Under the pieces are notes generated by a model, which made no database searches, was not told the DNA's origin, and saw only the letters and a program-made list of their open reading frames with translations. A stretch of DNA of 64,000 bases from Ectobius pallidus (taxonomy: Eukaryota; Arthropoda; Insecta; Blattodea; Ectobiidae), in NCBI GenBank assembly GCA_964059195.1, contig CAXKWD010000007.1:26485023-26549022 (forward strand). Reading direction: 5' to 3'. This document shows positions 22,701-34,580 of the stretch, piece by piece. Within the stretch, counting starts at the first letter, position 1, and each line of letters begins with the position of its first letter. Made by a program: the position numbers and the translations under genes.

Positions 22701-23906
22701 CACTGATTGGAAATTGGAATTAAAGTGCTGGAAAATCGAAATAATGTGCAGGAAATTCGCAATAAAGTGGCGGAAATTCGAAATAAAGTACGGAAAATAC
22801 GTATTAAAGGGCGATTTATTCGAAATAAAGTGACGAGTATTCGAAGTTAAGTGCGGGAAACTCAATTTTTTGCGCACGGATATTCCGCAAACAAGATAAG
22901 TCGCCCACGGATAATCGAGAGTTTGCTGTATATATATATTTTGTCCATATTGTGAACTGTCAATAAGTTATCAAAAATTGTTTATCATTGCTTATGTGTT
23001 ATTTAGATTTTTAATACAAACAATGTAACTTGACATCTCCACTCAATAGTAATTTCGAAATTTTAGCTATATTTAAAAATTTCTAACTAAAAAACTAATA
23101 AGTCTCAGTGATGAAATTTTAACCACTTATTACAACAGAATAAAAGAATGTTTCCTGAAAATTTTGGATTTTTAAAGGTGTGCCTTCTGAAATATTTCAG
23201 ATAGAAAATACCTGATTTTAGAAAAATCGCATTATTTGAAGACCCATTAAATAAAGGACGTAATTCTCAGACCTGAAACTTTTTAGGGAGGTAGTAGGCC
23301 TATACTATAAACACTAGGCCTATATGCGGAAATATTTGAAGGTGAGTCATATTAATATTAAAAGGGAAGGTTTCTTATTATGAAGACGTTAAAATTTACC
23401 TATTTTTTGTGTATTTACAATTGAGTAGGCCTACATATACTGGACTGAAAATATTGTATGCCTACATTTGGTCTTTTACATGGTTTTTGTTTGAACCAAA
23501 TATTTTAACAAACAAAGAAGCTACAGCGTTTAACGCAAACCTCTGTAAAATGCAAAATAGGCTGACGCACCAATACAAAATGGCTGCTGAAAAAGAAGCT
23601 GAAGATCTAAAAAATTAATGATAACCTGTTTTCAACTCTCTGAATATAGTTAAACATAGGTAAAAAATAAATAAATTTTTTCAGCAACCATCATTGGTTG
23701 ATTTGATATGGATTGACCCTCCAGCAATTCATTTTCGCAAGGTTGTATTGAATTGACTAATATAATGTCCAAACTAATTAGCTTGAATTGTTATCATATG
23801 GAAGTTGAGTTCACAACGAATGAGCGCTCTCGCTCTAGAGATTGTTTGATAGGCCTACAAATTGCATTAAATTGATGCAAAGTCTGAATAATGAGCGTCT
23901 TCGCTT
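22368..23906. repeat. Three copies of a GAGCG-CGCTC hairpin word
   Basis: gagcgtcttcgctc at 22368-22381, gagcgctctcgctc at 23822-23835 and gagcgtcttcgctt at 23893-23906. The first two are preceded by ttcaca and a few bases then gaa, suggesting a dispersed short repeat rather than chance. Confidence 0.45.
22704..22865. repeat. 21-bp minisatellite, about 8 degenerate units
   Basis: Units follow the pattern gtgcggaaattcgaaataaa plus one base, with clear units beginning at 22725 and every 21 bases after. The 92-codon minus-strand frame across it (22599-22877) shows a seven-residue repeat only because the period is a multiple of three. No methionine context or domain supports a gene. Confidence 0.8.
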
Positions 23907-24760
23907 CAAGCGAATGATATTTACAAAATTATATAACATAGTACTGATTAATAAAATGTCTGAATTTTACACAATTCGTTGAGCATAGATGCCGGTTTCA
24001 AGATCCCACTTGAAACAAGATGGGTAATCTTGCGAAGCAACAGTCAAATACAGAGAAGGTTCACATAGCCTACCTTATATGACGTATGGCGTGGAGCAGA
24101 AGAGTAAGTTACTTACAAAACGTGAATGACGATGCGTCGTTAGCATCTTGAGTATAACTACGGTATATGGAAATCCACTTCCAATTGCACTGAATTAATA
24201 AAAACGTGTATGTGGGCCGAGTGGCCAGAAATGCGTGTGCCTTGTAAGAGTGAAATTGACGATACGAGGTTCTACAAAGTGGCTAAATGGAAAAACTTGG
24301 ACTGATGCAGACATCCCTCTGGCGTTATAATATATTACATAATTAAAACAAAGAATAAATTAATAAAGAAAATTCATAATAAAATATTAATTTGATATTA
24401 ATTCATAACAGAAACAAAGTTAAAATATTAATTTAAATCGATCGTATGTATATGAAATTATTTTAATTAGCGCAATGAGAAATAAATGAAGTCAAACATG
24501 AAGCCTTAATCTATAAGGACAGATCACAAATCTAATTGCTGAAGATTATATGCAAATAGATTATACAAAATATGTTGCACATAGTTTCTCGCATATACGT
24601 GTTAAAGGCTAGCACAGAAAAAGTAAATCATAGAGAAAATTAAATTTTATTTATTACATTTTCATAAAACTAACAAGTATCTAGAACGGAAACCATCAGG
24701 GTCGATCTGTATGTTCAATGCTTTTACCGTGAAATAAAAAATAATAATAACAGCAACAAC
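22880..24760. other. AT-rich spacer, no gene seen
   Basis: Contains TAGGCCTA at 23295, 23315, 23426 and 23850, and two of the GAGCG hairpin words. A weak tRNA-like word near 24211 (gggccgagtggcc) may be an old SINE. No coding region is supported. Confidence 0.5.
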
Positions 24761-24761
24761 A

Positions 24762-24763
24762 AC

Positions 24764-24821
<58 letters not shown>

Positions 24822-24833
24822 GCAATAATAACT
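24762..24833. repeat. (AAT)n microsatellite
   Basis: Long ATA/AAT run with a few interruptions. Poly-Ile frames here are artefacts. Confidence 0.95.
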
Positions 24834-24954
24834 TGGGATTTGCATCGTTTCCTCAATCTCAGAGGTAAAAATGCAGGATACATTGAGATAGAGCCAAACA
24901 ATAGTAGCAAATGCTGCACGAATGACCTTATTAAAAGAGCCTACTGGTAAATTT

Positions 24955-25035
24955 GGGTGGCCACGAGGTTGGATTTGAACCCAGGATCTCTTCCCTATTA
25001 CCCTATAGGCCTACCACCTCGCTCTAATTGGTTTT
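24955..25035 (-). repeat. tRNA-derived SINE head fragment
   Basis: The minus strand contains gggttcaaatcc, a B-box/T-arm word, and a gagcgaggtggtaggcc start region. One TAGGCCTA (25016) lies in the A-box side. Too decayed to be a tRNA gene. Confidence 0.45.
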
Positions 25036-25529
25036 TGTGCGTTCATGACGACTGTGACTACATTTCACAACAAAATCTAGATTATAGGGCAAGTATTCTT
25101 GTGGGCAACGAAAGAATATCATTCATATTTTAATCAAAATGTACATTTTGAAATTGGTATTTAAGTCATGTTATTTCGTTTTTATCTTAATACCTATTAA
25201 TTTTATAAAGAAATGTAGGTACCAGCCCCTATATCCTTAGCCATACGTTTTTAACTTTTACTAAACGGAACAACGTTAAAAATATATCCCTAGGTGCAAG
25301 GATTATAATTAGGAGCGAAATTCGTTCATATATAGGCCTAAGAATATATCCTGTAATTCTGTTACCTTAAAATACGTAATTCATGACAATAACATAGGCC
25401 TATAACTGACGGACATCTTATGTGGGTAAACAGGTTAACCAACACGACAAACCTCACTGGAAATATAGCCTAATATGGCACATTTCCGAAACGCGTGAAT
25501 TCGGTATGCCCTACAAAACTAATATCACT

Positions 25530-25585
25530 TTGGCGTGAATAGCCAAAGGTCCTGGGTTCAAGTCCCAGTGTCGGAGGAATTTTTT
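25530..25585 (+). repeat. tRNA-derived SINE head fragment
   Basis: ctgggttcaagtcccag forms a perfect 5-bp T-arm with a 7-base loop. Nothing resembling a full acceptor stem or anticodon arm is upstream. A short TAACC-type cluster follows at 25619-25648. Confidence 0.5.
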
Positions 25586-25650
25586 CTCCTATAATATTCT
25601 CACTAATATCACTGTTCATAACCTAACCAACCTAACCTAATCTAACTGTC

Positions 25651-25926
25651 AAGTGGGTCATTCTACAGAAATGTCTGCTTTTTAAATAGTGAGAACACAA
25701 AATTTAAATTTGGTTTAAAAAATCAGAAAAAAATCCTAGTTATTCTTCTATCCAAAGAAGAAACTTTCAGCATACAATGCACACACTTTACTCAAATTTG
25801 GGGTTACTGTCAACCAAAATTGATTTTAAGTTCCAGGAGAGTGATTTTACTTTCCAGGCCTGTGGAGATCAATATCATAATTATATTATATTTTCCTTAT
25901 TATGATTATATATATGTTGTATATAA

Positions 25927-25957
<31 letters not shown>

Positions 25958-26871
25958 TGTATTGATAGAATATGTTTAAATATGTTAGGCACTGTTATAC
26001 ATTTATTAGGGAAAATGAATTATTTAAGCCAAGAACAGTAAAAATAAAAAAATGCACAAGTATCTTATAGGACTAATGTTGAATCACTCTCCTGGAAAAA
26101 GTTAGCCAGGAGAGTGATTAATTTTCTTGGCCAGGAGCGTGAGGATTTTTATTCCTTTTGCCATGTGCAGGTAGTACAGACACAGCTTGATGTTAGGCTT
26201 TTAGGGAGACTTTTTGAATCACCAAAAGCATTCAATTGCTCTATTATCAATTTTTTTACTATTAAATTTAAAACTCTACTACAACCAGGAGAGTGATTGG
26301 CAATAAACATACTCACTTGAAAGTGAAGATGTATTTTGCTCAGTTGCACCAGGAATCACAACAAAAATGTTTTTTCTTCACTAGTATTCTTTGTTCACTG
26401 GTCTGGAAGAGTGTTGTCACATTCAGAAGCAAAAAGTTTTCTTCCTTCTTTTTTCTTGAAATTTTTCTTATAGCGCCAGGAGAGTGAGTTCAGAAGCTGG
26501 GGACTGGACTTTTGAATTCAGTAGAAACTTATTCAAACTTCAAAAATTTGAAACATACATATTAACTAGTCCCCAATACAATAAAGAACAATGCCACAAA
26601 AATGAATTTAAAAAATTATACCACATATTGTTTCTATAGTCAGTAGAGTATTGTGAACCTGGAGTGGGGACACCCCAGGAGAGTGATTTTTTACTTAAAA
26701 GGACTGAAATGCACTATGAAAAGTTTCCATAAATTTGACATTGATTACTTGGTTTATAACAATGGGTTCCATAGTTAAAAATGGATAAATAAAAATATGG
26801 AAGTAACAGTGTTATTTACGGAATATTAAGAGAGGACAACAAAAGCGTAATTCCTGTAGAATGACTCCACT
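25651..26871. mobile_element. TIR element with interspersed CCAGGAGAGTGATT motif
   Basis: The ends AAGTGGGTCATTCTACAGAA and, inverted, AGTGGAGTCATTCTACAGGA delimit 1.2 kb; no target duplication is obvious. Inside, CCAGGAGAGTGATT or a close variant occurs at 25833, 26106, 26131, 26285, 26476 and 26675 on the plus strand and at 26082-26095 on the minus strand. The intervening sequence is unrelated. No transposase is recognised. The 60-73 codon frames here begin or end at the motif and look fortuitous. Confidence 0.6.
25928..25961. repeat. (TA)n microsatellite
   Basis: Uninterrupted TA run within the TIR element. Confidence 0.95.
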
Positions 26872-27720
26872 AAAATAGAATCTACCTGCCACTACTTACC
26901 TTATTGCAAGAAGATCAGTTGGTCGTCCTGCTTCCCAGTTGCTCATCCTACTTCACTGAGATACATAACATGGCTGACGTGTTTTATGCGTAATAAAAAT
27001 GAACTGATTGCAAAGGGTAAAAATACAACATAAAGTTATGAAAACTACTAATTTCACCCCTGAATCAATTCCTTCAACAAAAGTACATTAAATTACGTTT
27101 TCAGTGTCAGGAAGGAAAACTGTATGGCTAAGGATATAGTGCTCTACCAAAAATGTATTTAACAAAAAATGTTCTTTTTAATTTTCTCTACAACTTTACT
27201 CTGGTAGGTTTTCATGTGTCGACTACTGTAGTGGAGATAATCTAAAAAAATTGAAAATGGATATGAATAAAGTACTCCCTAAGTCATTTTTGCAGAGAAA
27301 CGGATATAGGCATTTTATTAGTCACATGAGAGTTTCGAATTTCACATTTTTATTGATTATTAAAATCGACTCATTTTAGCAGTTGTCTGTCACCTCTATG
27401 TAGAGATGCATTTAGCTTTTGTCCAATTTCAAACGCTTGACTTGCCAGTAATAAATAATGCAGAGACTGGCGAAACGCGTGTCAGGGGAAAGGCATTCAG
27501 AGGTGGGAGTTGAATTCAGAGAGACAAGCCATCTTACTTCCCGCAAGTCATGACAGCCGTAGCTGACCTAGTTAGCGCGATGTGACTGTCCTGATGACTG
27601 GTGTTCAAAGGACAATATTTCCAATATAGACTAAATTAATCCATGCTACTGCGCATTATTCTGAGCAGGGCCAGGAAGAAAAAAATTACTGCAATTTCAA
27701 ATGATAAAATAAGCTTTGAT
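26872..27720. other. No gene seen
   Basis: Unique-looking AT-rich sequence without a supported open frame or RNA gene. Confidence 0.5.
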
Positions 27721-27899
27721 CTACAGTGAGTCCCACACAAGAGTTGGCCAATCATGCGGGTTTCTGCGTCGCGGCGGGCACAGCTCCAACTCACGAGCGA
27801 TCGGGTGAAATATCTACGCAAATAAAGCCGCGAACGGTGTAATGGTTTAGGTTCTCACATTTACAGTTGGAATTACAATGAAAATAACCATGTACCTCA

Positions 27900-28078
27900 T
27901 CACAAGAGATGTTGGAAATGTCCTCCTCTTACATTCACAAACACTGGCATCTTTTCAGAAAATTTTCTTTCACGCACATAAGTTCAGGTTCCGAGATAGA
28001 GTTAATTTCTCTTGTGATGTTGTCTTTAAGTTCTTCTAATGTATGGGGAATTGACCTATACACTTTACTTTTCAAGTT
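27900..28078 (-). pseudogene. Mariner-like transposase C-terminus, left arm copy
   Basis: On the minus strand the frame reads DYYLWGNLKSKVYRSIPHTL, EELKDNITREINSI and VKENFLKRCQC, the C-terminal region after the third catalytic residue. The GGHFQHL tail follows after a frameshift. This is the inverted counterpart of the next entry. Confidence 0.75.
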
Positions 28079-28242
28079 TCCCCATAAATAATAGTCACAT
28101 AATGTTAGAAGATCTTAAAGACAGTTTCACAAGAGAAATTAAATCTGTCTCGGAAGCTAATCTTATGCGCGTGAAAGAAAATTTCCTAAAAAAGTGCCAG
28201 TGTTGTGTGAATGCAAGAGGACATTTCCAACACCTCTTGTGA
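28068..28242 (+). pseudogene. Mariner-like transposase C-terminus, right arm copy
   Basis: The plus-strand frame reads LEDLKDSFTREIKSVSEANL, then MRVKENFLKKCQCCVNARGH and FQHLL with a stop at 28240. It is open to its natural end but lacks the catalytic domain. The ending is closely related to DSYGRHFQHLL at 832-880 and ARGGHFEHLL at 17063-17112. Confidence 0.8.
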
Positions 28243-28417
28243 TGAGGTACGTTGTTATTTGATTGTAATTCCAACTGTAAATGTGAGAACCTGAACCATT
28301 ACACCGTTTGCGGCTTTATTTGCGTAGATATTTCACCCGATCGCTCGGGAGTTGGAGCTGTGCTCGCCGCGACGCAGAGACCCGCATGATTGGCCAACTC
28401 TTGCGTGGGACTCACTG

Positions 28418-30783
28418 TGGATTGTGAGCAATGAACCCAATACATTGAGATCAACCAATGTAGCTCATTGAATAGTTAGTAAGCCTATTAATCCGCTTTG
28501 TAACTTATAAACAAAGATAAGAAAAACTATTACAAAGTGGCATTGTTCAGCCGTTTGTAAGACTAGGCTTACATATTAGGCCTATCTATGTTGATGTACT
28601 TATTTTGGTACTTCAGAAGTTAGTAGTGAAAACTGAGTTCTTAAGTTCACAAAACAATATCGTATATGGGCCTACTTCAGAAGCTCACGAAAGCATGTAA
28701 TTTGTAATAGCCTACAGGAACTGCTATACACATTGGACTTTCATAGGCCTAAGACAAAAAGTAAATTCATTTTTAGAAGGGGGCTGACGCGAATTTGCAA
28801 GCTCCCCTAGGCGTTAATCACGAGCTGTAGGCCTATTAACATTTACTTATAGGTCTAATGATTTTATTGTTGGTTTGGAGATTTTCTATGCGATATGCAT
28901 TCAAATAGGCCTATAATGTAGTCTTACAGCATCGTATGAGTCGGAAGAACTTCAAATAAATAAAAGCTTTGTTTTGTAATGAAATAAAATGAGATGCAGG
29001 CCCAATTGCTTTTCCTACATTCCTACTGTCTTATTGATTTGTTTTGATATTGAATGTGCTGTGTAAAAATCTTTTAATGTGGTAGAAAACAAGTCTTTTG
29101 ACATGAAATAACAAGTGCTGTAGTAGCAAAATCTGCCCAGGGGGGAAAAATAGTTTTATGCTGCACCCTAGGCTCCTCTCTAATGAGGCCCGCCTGGGAA
29201 GGTGGGGTTTAGGGTTTCGTCACAGAAGGAATTCAATATGAGACATAATAAACCTCGTGCTATTCAGTATATTGCTCCTAAACTAACATAAACGTTCCTA
29301 ACCTAACAACACGGCGGAGCTTGACTGGGGTGCAGCAAAAATCTATCTTTTGCCAAATATTTTAATTTATAGGCCTACTAAACATGCTAAATATTTGACA
29401 GAATTCAAAATTAAATAATACCAATATGGATTCAGTAACATCTATAGTTTAGAGTAAAATAGGAATAACTTATCAGGCTAGATTTCAAAAGATTAAACGC
29501 GATTTATCGATCACATTACTATAATAAGAATAAGTTCTATACACTACTTCGATTCGAAGATAAATCGGCATTGGTTCCGACTATGTAATAATAATAATAA
29601 AAATAACCTAAACAGAACTGCTTTGGTTCCGGTTACGTAATAAAAGAACACTACACAGAACTTATTTTAATGGGTCACCAAAACCTTTCTACACCGCCTA
29701 CTCTCGCATTGTTCTCTTGAATTGTCAATAAATTGTCAAATACGCAAACAAATAAGCAAATGCATAAATATATACCCTACATAAATAAAACACAGCCAAA
29801 GCAGAATAAAAAAGGACTAAGCATGAAAACATATGAATAGTCTACATAATATGATTATAGCTTAATAAGTTATGTTACTAAGACGTAAGCTACATGTGTT
29901 TTGCGCCATTTATTTTTTGTAGTTAATGAAATAAAACTACACTGTGCCTAAAGGCTATTATCTTTCATCAAGATTATTACGTGACAGTCCTAATGAACCA
30001 TTAAGATTTCGAAGCAGAAGTCATGCATAATCAAGTAACTTTTAAAACAGCTAGGTTACATTATTTAAATTAATCTGTTGAAAAGGTAGCTCATTTTTTC
30101 ACTCACCATTCCCAGTGAAGTCATGTTTCCCACTCAGTCGTAACATTTCTAGAGTCTTCACAATCTTCGGCAGGAACACAGTTTTTCATAGCCTCGGAAA
30201 AGAACGAATAGAACGTACATAAATACACAGAATTCTAAAACCTTATACATTTTAGCCAGGAGCAGCACATAGCATAATAAGTACTCCATGACGACTTATT
30301 TAAGTTCAATATGAAGGAGTTGTCAAAACCTGTAAAAGTATACAGATACTTTGGTAAACGTAAAGAATTTGTTACGGCCGTTTTAATTCGAATGCTTGAA
30401 TGATCCTGATCAATATACGAGTAGTTACCAATAAGCACTCCATATACAAGATCAGAACAATACTACATAACCTCAAACTTCACTCGCAAAAACAGAACTT
30501 CACGTCACGTGGGAATGAACTCGACTGGAGGGAGACTCGGTTCAAGTTTGCACACTCTACCGGCATAAACCTGATGTCGCTGCAGAAGTTTCTTCTCAGC
30601 CTACAATATGGACTCACTCACTCACCGAAGGGTGGGGGGACGTTAGGGTTACCGGTATATTGCTCATTCCTAGCTAATTCAAGTCTACTATCTTTATGTG
30701 TACATGCGTAAACACATTCATATGAGAGGTATCAAAATCCTAAAATTTTGATTTTACATTTGCTTAACAGACATTGTGATGAT
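28418..30783. other. Spacer, no gene seen
   Basis: Holds five TAGGCCTA copies (28577, 28744, 28828, 28916, 29370) and otherwise AT-rich sequence. The 67- and 103-codon frames at 30235-30711 show no domain. Confidence 0.5.
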
Positions 30784-31028
30784 TAGAGTTCGGATGTTTA
30801 TGACATGTCATATTTTTATCCTGACCCCCGTTCTCACCACAATCACTAATTAAACACGAATTGTATGCTTGTTATCCTAATCGGAACGTTTTTTTATTTT
30901 GCATATAAAGTCATATTTTGGGTTTTTTTTGTGGTTTTGGTCATATTTTGGCCATATTTGTAATTTAATGTCATATTTCAGTTATAAATTCGGTAAAAGA
31001 GTAGAATTATACAGTGTATGTACTACAG

Positions 31029-31121
31029 GGGTGCCCCCCCAAACTTTATATGACTCACCCCCCCCCCCCCAAACTTCATGACTCACCCCCCCCCCAACTT
31101 CATTGCTCACCCCCCCCCACC
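31029..31121. repeat. Poly-C minisatellite
   Basis: About four units of an acttcatgactca-like word followed by 9-13 Cs. Strongly C-rich on the plus strand, so prone to sequencing length error. Confidence 0.9.
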
Positions 31122-31255
31122 CAACCTGATTGGCTGTGGACAAGGGCGCCCATATGATATTTTCTAGTGGGGCAATTTGTATTAATTAATTAATTTTTCT
31201 TCTCTTTAACTTCTTGGGCCACTTTGTAACATTATATTAATAATATAATAAGTGC

Positions 31256-31460
31256 AACAATGACGTAACCAGAAAATAATTGCGGGGAGGGTCGAAAGAG
31301 CCGGGGGGTCGGGGGTCCATCCCCAGAAAATTTTTAAATATTGAACTAATGAAAATCACATTTTATGCTATTTTAGCACAGAAAAACTAGTTAGGAAATT
31401 TGTTTACCATACTCGAAGACATGCCAATGTAGGCTAAATAAGAAATCATTAATAATAATA
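31256..31460 (+). repeat. Fragment of CAGTGGCGTAGC-type repeat
   Basis: The start tgacgtaaccagaaaataat matches the end of the element at 40214 (tggcgtagccagaaaataat). The sequence then runs into gaactaatgaaaatcacatt and ttagcacagaaaaactagtt blocks. These blocks recur at 32350-32460, 32500-32570 and 40310-40390. Confidence 0.7.
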
Positions 31461-31479
31461 GTAATAATTGCGCACAATG

Positions 31480-32330
31480 TGCATTGTTCAGTTAGATTTA
31501 AGCAGCTCGCTGATTGCAATCTTTCTTGCCTCACATTCCACTATATGGTATCTACCGCACTCCTTCCCACACATAGCACACATGCACGATTCTCCTGGAT
31601 CGTGAAACAGTTTCGTGGTACACATTTTAAAGTGGAACCCGTGTACAGCCAGGCCAGTCACTATATACCTTTTCTCGTAGTTGGTACGGGCCCAATCTTG
31701 GTCATCATGGCGTCCGTCGTATAGAACTCTTGCCATACGTCTTTCCTCTTATCCTCCCTTTCCCTGATGACTTCGTACCAGCTGTCCGTAGATGGTAGTT
31801 GCAGCTTGATTCTTAAGTCATCCACAAAATATGTCTCTCTTGCTAGGACGTACACAAGTCTAGAGGGCGCGAACTTTGATAGACCCAGGACTCTCTTCAA
31901 ATACCTCGCCTTTACGCTTTCTATTTCCCTCATCTGATTCGTGGTGATGTGATCCCAGACATGTTCGATCACATATGCTATTGTGGGCACTATCTTCGCC
32001 TCAAACAGTTTCATTGCTGTAGTGAGTGACATCAGGTTTAGATCTCTGATACTCGACATCCCTTTGATCGCTGCAACCATTCTCTCCTTGATGTTTATGG
32101 CAAACGATTTCCCTGTTACTTGCAACACCATACCTAGATATTGAAAAGAGCCTTTCATTTTGAGTTCTTTTCCATTGCAGCTCATCTTTTCTCGTTCCAT
32201 CGTTCTTCCACCATTTCTGAAGATAACCAATTCTGTTTTCTTTTCATTAATTGTTATTTCATTTACTGATGCCCATGACGAAAGATGGTCGACTGTCTCT
32301 TGTAGCTGGAAATCATTAGGCCTGCCGAAG
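31480..32330 (-). pseudogene. LINE reverse-transcriptase C-terminal fragment
   Basis: The minus-strand frame 32230-31661 (189 codons) is open and is preceded in frame by INEKKTELVIFRNGG. It shows the post-catalytic part of a non-LTR RT: GSFQYLGMVLQVTG, VKARYLKRVLGLSKF and SRLVYVLARETYFVDDLRI. A one-base shift leads to a second frame (31736-31488) ending with CMCAMCGKECGRYHIVECE, the C-terminal zinc-knuckle-like block of such LINEs. The catalytic YxDD region is absent. It interrupts, or was captured by, the repeat fragments on either side. Confidence 0.8.
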
Positions 32331-32570
32331 TGGGGGTCACACCCCCGGAAAATTTTAAAATACTGAACTAATGAAAATCACATATTACGCTATTTTAGCA
32401 CTCAAAAACTAATTAGGAAATTTGTTTACCATACTCTAAGACATACCAATGTAAACAAGAAATTGTTACTTAAGTCGGGTGTCCACCTCCGGGAAATTTT
32501 TAAATATGGAACTAATGAAAATCACATTTTACGCTATTTAGCACTCAAAAACTAGTTAGCTTGGCAGTTT
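32331..32570 (+). repeat. Two tandem copies of the ACTAATGAAAATCACAT repeat
   Basis: Copies at 32350-32460 and 32480-32570 share gaactaatgaaaatcaca, the ttagcactcaaaaacta word and flanking C-rich runs. They continue the fragment at 31256-31460 on the other side of the LINE piece. Confidence 0.7.
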
Positions 32571-33008
32571 TTAATTTTAGCATATAAAACGCTAATTTAG
32601 CAACAATTTTCAACCCCCCCCCAGAAAATTCATAAAGCGCTAATATTTTGCCCCCCCCCCCCAGAAATTTCAATGGTCGAGTTAAATTTGAAATTTATTT
32701 AATTAATTTTTGTTTATGCCAAATTAATAGGTAACTTAAATTTTAAAATTTAATGCAATTGTTCATATCTTATAGTGACACGCAAGGTCTACAAAATATT
32801 ACGAGTATTTGGAGCTGGTGATGCGGCTAAACAGGAGCAAATTCTTTAAAAATAGAAGTTCATTACAAGTAAAACGGTAAAAAGAAAAAAAATTGTTAAA
32901 AAGTGATTATCTGATTGAATTCGTGTGGTGTGAGAATTTAGTGTCTTTGAACGTTTTAAGTTGGAAGATTTATTGTTTTTAAATATGTTATTTTATTAGG
33001 TCATATTT

Positions 33009-34580
33009 GGGTCAATCCATTAGAAATGAACCAAATTTAATAAAATTTGTTGCTCGACATTTTTGATTTTCCTAATTTTTTTACCAGTTATTTCCCAACT
33101 AAAGGTGAGTTCAAAACTATGGTAAAAACATTTTTGGGCTCATACGTTTTTTTTGGCGGCCATTTTAAGTTTGCCTTTTAACCATATTTCAGTCGAAAAC
33201 ATGTTTTGTACAACTGTATGTAACTCTGTTAATTTTATAGATAATAAGACAAAATAAACACCAAAATTATCAGAATGAAATGATCTACATTTTTGTTTTA
33301 ACACAGTATTATCTAAGTAGTGAGGAAAGTGAAGAAAAAAATACAAAACTACAAATTGAAAATTGACTTAAAACGGGAGTTTTAGTGCCGCAAAATTATT
33401 AGAAGGAAGAAAGACTCGCCCTTAATTTTTTTTTCTGGTGTAGATCTACTATAGGACTACTCGCTGTAGAAGTTTAAAGCTTGAGAACTTTGCGGTATTT
33501 TTTATACAATTTTTCAAAAATGCCCAAAAGCGTATTTTGGCAATATTTGAAGTAGAATATCTCAAAAGGGACTGAGTGAAAAATTATGGAATTTATACAG
33601 ATAACACCTATTTATGATATAAAGACGAGATATAAATTTGGTGACTGAGACTCAACTGGTTCCCGAGTTATAGTGCATCGAAGTTGGCCATAACTCCAAA
33701 CTATGCACCGAAATTTCAACACTCTTCCAAGTTTTGAGGAAACCAAAAATTTGTCATGCTAACTGATGAAATGTAGCCTACATATACAACTCTTTTGTGT
33801 AACAAACTTAGGCTCACAAAAATTTTATATTTAAAATTACAAAGTGAATATTTACTATTAAATTACCTTTAAATTTTGTGTGCCTATAACGCAATTTTTG
33901 GCCAAATTCAAAGCACTGTTACTCTGGAACAGGTTGAGTCTCAGTCACCAAATTTATATCACATCTTTATATCGTAAAGAGGTGTTATCTGTATAAATTT
34001 CATAATTTTTCACTCAGTCCCTTTTGAGATAATCTACTTCAAATATTGCCCAAATACGATTTCGGGCATCTTTGAAAAATTGTATAAAAAAAAGGGCAAA
34101 GTTCTCAACCTTGAAACATCTACAGTGAGTAGTCCTATAGTAGATCTACACCAGAAAAAAAAATTAAGGGCGAGTCTTTCTTCCTTCTAATAATTTTGCG
34201 GCACCAAAACTCCCGTTTTAAGTCAATTTTCAATTTGTAATTTTGAATTTTTTTCTTCACTTTCCTCACTACTTAGGTAATATTGTATTAAAACAAAAAT
34301 GTAGAGCATTTCATTCTGATAATTTTGGTGTTTATTTTGTCTTGTTATCTATAAAATTGACAGAGTTACATACATTTGTGCAAAACAAGTCTCCGGCCGA
34401 AAAAATGTTACAAAGAAAACTTAAAATGGCCGCCAAGAAAAAAGTATGAGCCTAAAAAATGTTTTACTCTAGTTTTGAACTCACCTAATATTGGGGAGTA
34501 ACTGGTAAAAAAATTAAGAAAATAAAAAATGTTGAGCAAAAATTTTTATTTAATTTGGTTCATTTCTAATGGATTGACCC
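33009..34580. mobile_element. Palindromic TIR element, complete unit
   Basis: It starts GGGTCAATCCATTAGAAATG and ends with the inverse. The two halves are inverted copies about an axis near 33840. tattt precedes and follows it (33004-33008 and 34581-34585), a possible target duplication. Each arm has a 68-codon frame (33140-33346 minus, 34243-34449 plus) reading LHFPHYL then LKQKCR and HSDNFGVYFVLLS. These frames show no domain and are probably fortuitous. Confidence 0.75.

Larger units (their letters stand above)
27724..28417. mobile_element. Palindromic (snap-back) mariner derivative
   Basis: The ends read CAGTGAGTCCCACACAAG and, inverted, CAGTGAGTCCCACGCAAG. TA precedes the left end, but the right flank is tg. 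The two halves are reverse complements along almost the whole 694 bp. Each arm carries the 3' end of a mariner-like transposase, so the element consists of two inverted copies of one end of the parent transposon. Such foldback derivatives of TA-targeting elements are known. The arms differ by point changes and small indels. Confidence 0.85.

Noticed and set aside
33140..33346. Conserved small protein encoded by the palindromic element
   Set aside because: Openness in three closely related copies is weak evidence, and residue changes between copies are not conservative. Kept only as a low-interest finding.
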